Shown here one piece after another: positions 1 through 6,700 of a stretch of DNA of 9,511 nucleotides. The first letter of the stretch is position 1. Each line of letters starts with the position of its first letter. Origin of the DNA: Hydrogenophaga sp. (GTDB lineage: Bacteria; Pseudomonadota; Gammaproteobacteria; Burkholderiales; Burkholderiaceae_C). The notes under the pieces were generated by a model. It saw only the letters and a list, made by a program, of their open reading frames with translations, did no database searches and was not told where the DNA came from. The position numbers and the translations under genes were made by a program. The stretch is taken from the NCBI GenBank assembly GCA_021154985.1, contig JAJNQE010000003.1:1-9511 (forward strand). Reading direction: 5' to 3'.

Positions 1-1
1 G

Positions 2-346
2 CTGGCGCTGCCGGCGGAGGGCGAGGCCGTTGCCGGTGCGCCCACGCGCCGGGCGATCTTTCTGCGCAGTTTCCTGGTGGCTGTCACCAACCCCAAGGGC
101 TACCTGTTCGTCTCGGCCTTCCTGCCGCAGTTCATCAACCCGGCCGAACCGCAGTGGCCGCAGTACGTGGCACTGGCCATCACCTTCGCCGCCATCGATT
201 TCACAATGATGCTGAGCTACGCCGCGGCCGGCGCGCAGGCCATTCGCCGCTTGCGCGCCAACGGCGTGCTGTGGCTGGACCGGGTGTGTGGCGGGGCGCT
301 GCTGGCGCTGGCGGGGTCGCTGGCGTTTTATCGGCGCAGTGCCTGA
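2..346 (+). CDS. LysE/RhtB family amino-acid exporter, C-terminal part (5' truncated by window edge)
   Basis: This is the last 114 residues of an inner-membrane exporter of the LysE/RhtB family. These proteins expel amino acids or related small molecules and are usually about 205-210 residues long with six membrane segments. The frame is open from the first bases of the window, so the true start lies upstream. The GTG at position 77 is internal. The diagnostic stretch is the family signature around residues 27-45 of the fragment (TNPKGYLFVSAFLPQFINP), where an NPK motif opens a membrane helix. Two further hydrophobic segments follow (around VALAITFAAIDFTMMLSYA and GGALLALAGSLAFY), and the protein ends RRSA before a TGA. 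A short intrinsic terminator lies 10 bases after the stop, so the gene probably ends its own transcription unit and is not in an operon with the glucan synthase. The substrate cannot be told from this fragment. Confidence 0.9.
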   Translation: MALPAEGEAVAGAPTRRAIFLRSFLVAVTNPKGYLFVSAFLPQFINPAEPQWPQYVALAITFAAIDFTMMLSYAAAGAQAIRRLRANGVLWLDRVCGGALLALAGSLAFYRRSA

Positions 347-355
347 CGCCACCCG

Positions 356-378
356 ATCGGCGGTAGCCGCCGGTTTTT
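356..378 (+). terminator. Intrinsic terminator after the LysE-family gene
   Basis: A perfect 6-bp GC stem (CGGCGG at 358-363 with CCGCCG at 367-372, loop TAG) can be extended by a T-G and an A-T pair. It is followed directly by five T residues at 374-378. It lies 10 bases after the exporter stop codon, where a Rho-independent terminator would be expected. The T-run is short, so termination may be incomplete. Confidence 0.6.
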
Positions 379-401
379 AAAGAGCTGTTCATCGCCGGTC
401 T

Positions 402-506
402 GTTCGGCAGCGCACGGTGAGAGCGTACGCATCGGCGTACCTTGCTACGTCCACGCACCAGCGCTCAGGGTCTGCAAAGACCCTCCTGGCCTCATTGCCC
501 CCGAAC
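402..506 (+). promoter_or_regulatory. Candidate structured 5' leader RNA upstream of the small membrane protein and glucan synthase
   Basis: Several inverted repeats nest without conflict. A closing stem pairs GTTCGG (402-407) with CCGAAC (501-506). Inside it, one long arm pairs GCGC 410-413 with GCGC 461-464, then GGTG 416-419 with CACC 456-459, then AGC 422-424 with GCT 444-446. This arm ends in a perfect 6-bp hairpin, GTACGC 425-430 with GCGTAC 435-440. Next to it is a perfect 7-bp hairpin, AGGGTCT 467-473 with AGACCCT 478-484, capped by a GCAA (GNRA-type) tetraloop. The closing strand ends two bases before the AGGA ribosome binding site, so folding could affect translation. I do not recognise the conserved loops of any named riboswitch class. 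The 16-base palindrome at 425-440 could instead be an operator for a dimeric regulator. GC-rich DNA makes chance pairing common, so this remains a hypothesis. Confidence 0.35.
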
Positions 507-507
507 C

Positions 508-511
508 AGGA
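508..511 (+). promoter_or_regulatory. Ribosome binding site of the small membrane protein gene
   Basis: AGGA ends six bases before the ATG at 518, a good Shine-Dalgarno match at normal spacing. It supports 518 as the start. It lies directly after the 3' strand of the candidate closing stem (501-506). Confidence 0.6.
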
Positions 512-517
512 ACCGCC

Positions 518-760
518 ATGAAGACTTCTCTTTGTTCTGAACCCAATTGGGACACGTCCTCGTTGGGCGACCCGGCCGATGTGTCCGCGCTGGAGCGCGT
601 GGCGCTGGCCGACCACCTGAACCAGTGCGGCACCCTGCGGGGCCGATGGCGAGGGGTGCAGACCGCATCCGACGAGTTGCAGGGTGTTCTGGCTGGCCGT
701 TTCGTGACCGCCGTGGTGGTCGTGACTTTGCTGGTCGGGGCATCGGTGCTGGCGCTCTAG
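518..760 (+). CDS. Small single-pass membrane protein of unknown function, upstream of the glucan synthase
   Basis: This is an 80-residue protein that I do not recognise. The ATG has a well-placed AGGA, and the first dozen codons are AT-richer than the rest (AAG ACT TCT CTT TGT TCT), as is common at real starts. The remaining codons have the high third-position GC of the neighbourhood. Residues 1-60 are mostly polar, with two cysteines (C6, C37) and a basic patch RGRWRG at 41-46. Residues 62-80 form one continuous hydrophobic segment (FVTAVVVVTLLVGASVLAL) that ends exactly at the stop codon. This predicts a tail-anchored protein with its N-terminal part in the cytoplasm. The TAG is only four bases before the GTG proposed as the start of the synthase gene, so co-transcription and translational coupling are likely. 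A role in glucan synthesis, such as assembly or regulation of the synthase, is inferred from position alone. Confidence 0.65.
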   Translation: MKTSLCSEPNWDTSSLGDPADVSALERVALADHLNQCGTLRGRWRGVQTASDELQGVLAGRFVTAVVVVTLLVGASVLAL

Positions 761-764
761 GCGC

Positions 765-3700
765 GTGGTCACGTCCTTGCAACGAGGGACCTGGGCGTGG
801 GTTCCTCGGGAGATCGCGCGCACCCTCGACCCCGCTCTGGGCTCCACCCTGGAGCCGATCCGCTCGGAGGTGTTTGGCCGTGACCGCTTCGAGCAGCACG
901 CCCGCAGTCTGGCCTCCACGCACCGCGCCGGCAAGGCGCCGTTCCGGCAGGCCACGTTCTACCCCCGGCTGCAAGACAACATCCGTTCGCTGAAGGCGTC
1001 CTACGGGCACATCGCGGCCCACACCGACGACCACGATCCCAGCCCCGCCGCCGCCTGGCTGCTCGACAACTTTCACCTCATCGAAGGCCAGCTGCAGGAA
1101 ATCCGGCATGGCCTGCCCGGGCGCTACTACCGCTCCCTGCCGGTCCTGCAGGAGCCGCCGCTGGTGGGCCTGCCGCGCATCTACGGCATCGCCTGGGCCT
1201 TCGTGGCGCACACCGACAGCGCGTTCGACGAAGCCTTGCTGCACCACATCCTGGAGGCCTACCAGGACGTGCGCGAACTCCGCCTGGGCGAACTCTGGGC
1301 GCTGCCCACCACCTTGCGCGTGGTGCTGGTGGAAAACCTGCGGCGCCTGGCCGACCGCGTGGTCAGCCACAAGGCCGCGCGCGATCTGGCCAGCCTGTGC
1401 GCGCAGCGCATCGCCACCTTCACACCCGCCCTGGCCGATGAACTGCTGGTGGTGATGGAGCAGCGTGGCGTGGACGGCGTGTTCCTCGCCCAGCTCGCGC
1501 AAAGCCTGCACGCGGCCCGGCCCACGGCCAACAACACCAACCTGGCCGACATGCTGGTCTGGCTGCAGAACGCCGTGCCCGACGCGGTGGCATTGCAGAT
1601 GCAGCTGCACGCCTCGCAAGCGGCCGACCAGATGAGCCTGGGCAACGCCGTCACCGCGCTGCGGCTGATCGGCACCGCCGACTGGGCCGCCATGGTGGCG
1701 CGCTGCAGCCGCTCCACGCAGGTGATGCTCGGCTCGACCGTGTTCGAAGCAGAAGACGACGCCACGCGCACCACCACGCTGCACAGCATCGAGCGTCTCG
1801 CGACGCTCAGCGGCGAGAGCGAATCCACGGTGGCGCAGGCGCTGTTGCAGGCCATGACCACTGGCACCGGCAAAGAGCGGCTGTCCGCGCACTGGGTCAG
1901 CGGCAGTGGCAGCACGGCGCTGCGCCATGCGATCGGCCTCAAGCCGGGCGTGGCGGGCCGCTGGCGGCCCAGTGGCGTGGCGATGGCCACCGTGCTGTAC
2001 CTCGGCGTGGTGTTGTGCGGCAGCGTGGCGCTGGTGGCCTGGCTGCTCGGGCACACAGGTGACGTGGCACCGCGGGGCCTGGCGCTCACCGTGCTGGCCG
2101 CGGTCCTGATGTGGTGGCCCGCGTGCGAAATGGTGGTGGCGCTGGTCAACCGCCTGGTGAGCGAATCGGTCAAACCCACCCACCTGCCGCGCCTGCTGCT
2201 GGCCGAGGGCATTCCGCCCGCCGCGCAGGTGATGGTGGTGGTGCCCGCGCTGCTCACCAGCGCGGCCAGCATCGCCGCGCTGGTGCACCGCTTGCATCTG
2301 CACTACCTGGCCAATCCCGAGCCCTGCGCTCAGTTCGCGCTGTTGAGCGACTGGCCCGATGCGCCCACCGCCCACACGCCTGAGGACTGTGAGCGGCTGT
2401 CCCACGCGCGCGCCGCACTGGAGGCGCTCAACCTCGAACACCCCGTGCCAGAGGGCCAGCCCCCTCGCTTCCTGTTGCTGCACCGCGCGCGCCGCTGGTG
2501 CGAGACGCAAGGCCAGTGGCTGGGCTGGGAGCGCAAGCGCGGCAAGCTCGAGCAACTGATGGCCGCGATGGCCACCGGCGACGCTTCCGCCTTCTTCGAT
2601 CTGGGCGCGCTCTCGCAAATGGTGCCCCACACGCGCTACGTGTTCACGCTCGACAGCGACACGCGCCTGCCCCCCGGCAGCCTGCGCACGCTGGTGGGCG
2701 TGGCCGAGCACCCGCAGCACCGGCCCGAGCTGAGCGAAGACGGCCGGCGCGTGGTGCGCGGCTACGGCATCTTCCAGCCGCGCCTGGTGGCGCCGCTGCC
2801 CGACGCGGGCCAGCTCAGCGGCTGGCAATGGCTGGGCGGTGGCCAGCGTGGGCTCGACCCCTACAGCGCCATGACCTCCGACGTCTACCAGGACCTGTTC
2901 CACGAAGGCAGCTTCACCGGCAAAGGCCTGCTGCACGTGGCCACGCTGCACGCCGTGCTCGGCTCACGCCTGCCGCCCGAGCGCGTGCTCAGCCACGACC
3001 TGATCGAAGGCGCGCTGGTGCGCTGCGCCGTGGTGACCGACGTGACCCTGATCGAAGCGGAGCCCGAACACGCCGACGCCGCCGCCGCGCGCCTGCACCG
3101 CTGGATCCGGGGCGACTGGCAGCTCTGGCCGTTTCTGGTCGGCCGGCGCGAGTGGCCGCTGGGCGCCATCAACCGCTGGAAGCTGGCCGACAACCTGCGC
3201 CGCTCGCTGGTGGCGCCGGCGTCGCTGGCGTTGGTGGTGCTGTCCATGGCGCACGCCGCGGTGAGCCTGCCGGTGGCCTTGCTGCTGGCGGTGGCCGCGC
3301 AAGCCGCTGGCCCGCTCATGGGCGCGGTGGCGGGTGGCATGCCACGGCACTGGCACCACGTGGGTCAGCGCTTCATCGTGAGCACCGTGCGCGACCTGCT
3401 GCGCACGGCAGCCGGTGCCCTCTGGCACCTGCTCTTGTTGCCACGCCAGGCCATGGGCGCGCTCGACGCGATCGTGCGCACCGTGCACCGCCTGGCCGTG
3501 AGCCGGCGCCACCTGCTCGAATGGACCACCGCCGAAGCCGCGCAGACCGGGCTGGGCACCGGCCTTCGCGCCACGCTGCAGCGCCACCGCGCCGGACCGT
3601 TGCTGGCGCTGGTGGTGTTGCTCGGCGTGTGGTGGCTGCAACCCGACACCGACCCGCTGACGCTGGCCGTGCTCACCGCGTGGGCCGCCGCGCCTCTGTG

Positions 3701-6700
3701 CGTGTGGCTCGTGCACCGCCCCTGGACGCCGCGCGAGCGCCACGCGCTGCGCCCGGCCGACGCGGTGCTGCTCTCGGGTGTGGCGCGCGACACCTGGCGC
3801 CTGTTCGAACGCTGCGTGGACGCGCACAACCACCACCTGCCGCCCGACAACCTGCAGACCGTGCCCATCGACGCCGTGGCGCACCGCACCTCGCCCACCA
3901 ACATCGGTCTCTACCTGCTCAGCGCGATGTGCGCGCGACGCTTTGGCTGGATCGGCACCGAAGGCCTGCTCGCGCGGCTCGACGCCACGCTGGGCACCCT
4001 GCACCAGATGGAGCGCCACCGCGGCCACTTCCTGAACTGGTACGACACCACCACCCTGCATCCCTTGCCGCCGCGCTACGTGTCCACCGTCGACAGCGGC
4101 AACTTCAGCGTGCACCTGCTCGCCGTGGCGCAGGCCTGCCTGGAGCTGGCCGCCGACCCGCACGCGCCACAGCCCGCCGAGAGCGCCATCGACGCCTCGC
4201 TCGCGCGCCTGCAACCCTGGCTCGGCCGCTTCGAAAGCCTGTTGCACCGGCCGCTGCACACCCTGGCTCTCGGCCAGCTCTGGCCCGAACACGCGGCCGA
4301 GCCCGACAAGCCGCCGACGCCGGCGCTGTTGCAAGCGATGGCCCTCGAACTCGATGCCCTGGCCGTGCCGCGCCACGCCAGCATGTCGACCCTGCACGCC
4401 GGCGCGCGCGAGCAGTTGCTGTGGCTGCTGAGCGACCACCTCACCACCCACCAACAGGCCGCGATGGACCGCGCCGCGCACAAGGCAGAGCAGGGCGCGT
4501 CCGCCGCGCAGCGCCTGCGCGCCGCGGCGCAGGCCATGCAGGCGCTGGCCTGGTCCGCCGACTTCCGTTTTCTCTACCACCCACGGCGCCACCTGCTGCA
4601 CATCGGCTTCAACGTCGACGCGCAACGGCTGGACACGTCGATGTACGACCTGCTCGCGTCCGAGTCACGCTCCACCAGCCTGCTGGCCATTGCCAAGGGC
4701 GATGTGCCACCGCGCCATTGGGCCGCCCTGGGCCGACCCTTCTTCGCCAGCGCGTGGCACGCGGCGCTCAGTTCCTGGTCGGGCTCGATGTTCGAGTACC
4801 TCATGCCCACGCTGCTGGCCGACGAACCCCAGGGCAGCGCCTTGCGCGAAGCCGGCGCGTCGGCGCTGCGCGAACAGCGCTATTTCGTGCGCCACCTGCA
4901 CATGCCCTGGGGCATGTCCGAGAGCGCCTACGCCGGCCGCGACCACACCCTGGCCTACCAGTACGCCCCGCAAGGCGTGCCGCGCCTGGCCTTGCGCCGC
5001 ACGCCCGAAGCCGAGCGCGTGATCGCGCCCTATGCCACCGCGCTGGCCGCCAGCATCGACCCGCGCATGGCCTGCGAGAACCTGCGCGCGCTCGAGGCCC
5101 TCGGCGCGCGCGGCCACTACGGCATGGTCGAAGCGGTGGACTTCACCGCATCGCGCCAGGTCGACGGCAGCGCCTTCCAGCTGGTGCACACCTTCATGGC
5201 CCACCACCAGGGCATGAGCATCGCTTCGCTCACCAATGTGCTGCACGGCGGCCTGGTGCAGCGCTGGGGCATGGCCGACGCTCGGCTGCAAGCCGTGGCC
5301 GGCCTGTTGCACGAACAGGCGCCGCGCCAACTGCAGCGCCTGCCCGAGTCGCGGCGCAAGGGGCCGGCCGCCGTGTTGCGCGAGCCCAACCCGGTGCGCG
5401 TGCTCACGCCCGGCGCGCAGGCGCTGGAACCCACGCACCTGCTCTCCAACGGGCGCTACAGCGTCACGCTGCGACCCAACGGCGCGGGCTGGAGCCGCTG
5501 GGGGCAGACGCTGATCGGCCGTTGGCGCGACGATGCGCTGCGCGACACGCACGGCAGCTTCATCTACGTGCGCACCGACCGGGCAGGGGCCCCGTCTTCC
5601 ATCACCAGCCACCCCGCGCCCGATCCGGCTGCCACCTACCAGAGCCGCTTCCACAACGACCGCGTGTGTTTCGACGCCGCGTGGCCCGAACTCAACGTCC
5701 ACACCACGGTGTGGGTCAGCCCGGAAGACGACATCGAGCTGCGCAAGGTCGAACTCGTCAACCTCGGCGAGGAGCCGATCGAACTCGAACTGATCTCCGC
5801 GCTCGACATCACGCTGGCCAGCGCCGCGGCCGACGAATCGCACCCGGTGTTCTCCAACCTGTTCGTCACGGCCGACTGGCTGCCCGACAAACAGGCGCTG
5901 CGCTTCGAGCGCAAGCCGCGCCTGGCTTCGGAAGCCGGCCCCCATGCGGCGCTGTTTGCCGCGCATTTCGTGGCCAGCGCGCAAGGCGACGTGCAAGGCC
6001 TGCGCTGCCAGACCGACCGCCTGCACTGGCTGGGCCGCAACCACACCGCCAGCCAACCCCTGGCCACGCTGCAACCCGTGCCCACCGTGGCCACCGCGCT
6101 CGACACCGGGCTGGACCCGGTGGCCGCTTTGGGTGTGACGATCCGGCTCGCGCCGGGCGCGCAAGCCAGCGTCACCTTTGCCACGGCGGCCAGCGTGTCC
6201 GCGGCCACGCTGCTCGCGGTGATCGACAAGTACCGCGAGCCCAGCCATGTCGAACGCGCCTCGGCGATGTCGGCCACGCTGGCGGGCATTCCCTCGGGCG
6301 CGCTGCGGCCGCGTGGCGACTACCTGCCCGCGCTGCACGCCATGACCACCGCGCTGGTGCTGACGCTGCCGCGCGTGGACCCGCCCCACGCCGACCCGCC
6401 GCCGCCCACCAACCGGCGCGCGCTGTGGCCCCTCGGCATCTCGGGCGACCGGCCCATCGTGCTCGTGCGCGCCGGCGTCGCACAAGGGCTGAGCCTGTTG
6501 CGCCTGCTCGCGATCCTGCTGCGCGAGTGGTCGCGCGCCGGTGTGGCCTGCGACGTGATCGTGCTCAGCCGCGAAGCCCATTCGTACGACATGCCCTTGC
6601 AGCGCGAACTCGTGCTGCTGCAAGAGCAACACAGCCAGGAACAGGGCCACCGCACCGGCGCGGCCGTGACGGGCCTGTACCTGTTGCGCGCCGATGCCTT

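Noticed and set aside
77..346. GTG at 77 as the start of a complete 89-residue protein
   Set aside because: The same frame is open back to the window edge, and the upstream residues (RRAIFLRSFLV) fit the sequence that precedes the NPK motif in LysE/RhtB proteins. The start is outside the window.
402..506. Assignment of the leader to a known class (yybP-ykoY, mini-ykkC/guanidine-II, c-di-GMP-I, glycine, SAH)
   Set aside because: The conserved loops I know for these classes, such as ACGR loops of mini-ykkC or the GGGGAGUAG loop of yybP-ykoY, are absent. Only the overall stem arrangement is suggestive.
379..517. A sigma-70 promoter for the small gene and synthase (for example TTGCTA near 442)
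   Set aside because: No -35/-10 pair with acceptable boxes and spacing stands out. A promoter must be somewhere between the terminator and 518, or read-through occurs, but I cannot place it.
492..2951. Long minus-strand open frames opposite the synthase gene (also 4665-7322, 2964-4625, 7392-8468)
   Set aside because: They are shadows of strong GC bias at codon third positions. Their translations are low-complexity and rich in G, A, R, H and Q, and no domain is recognisable. The plus strand is clearly coding at the same places.
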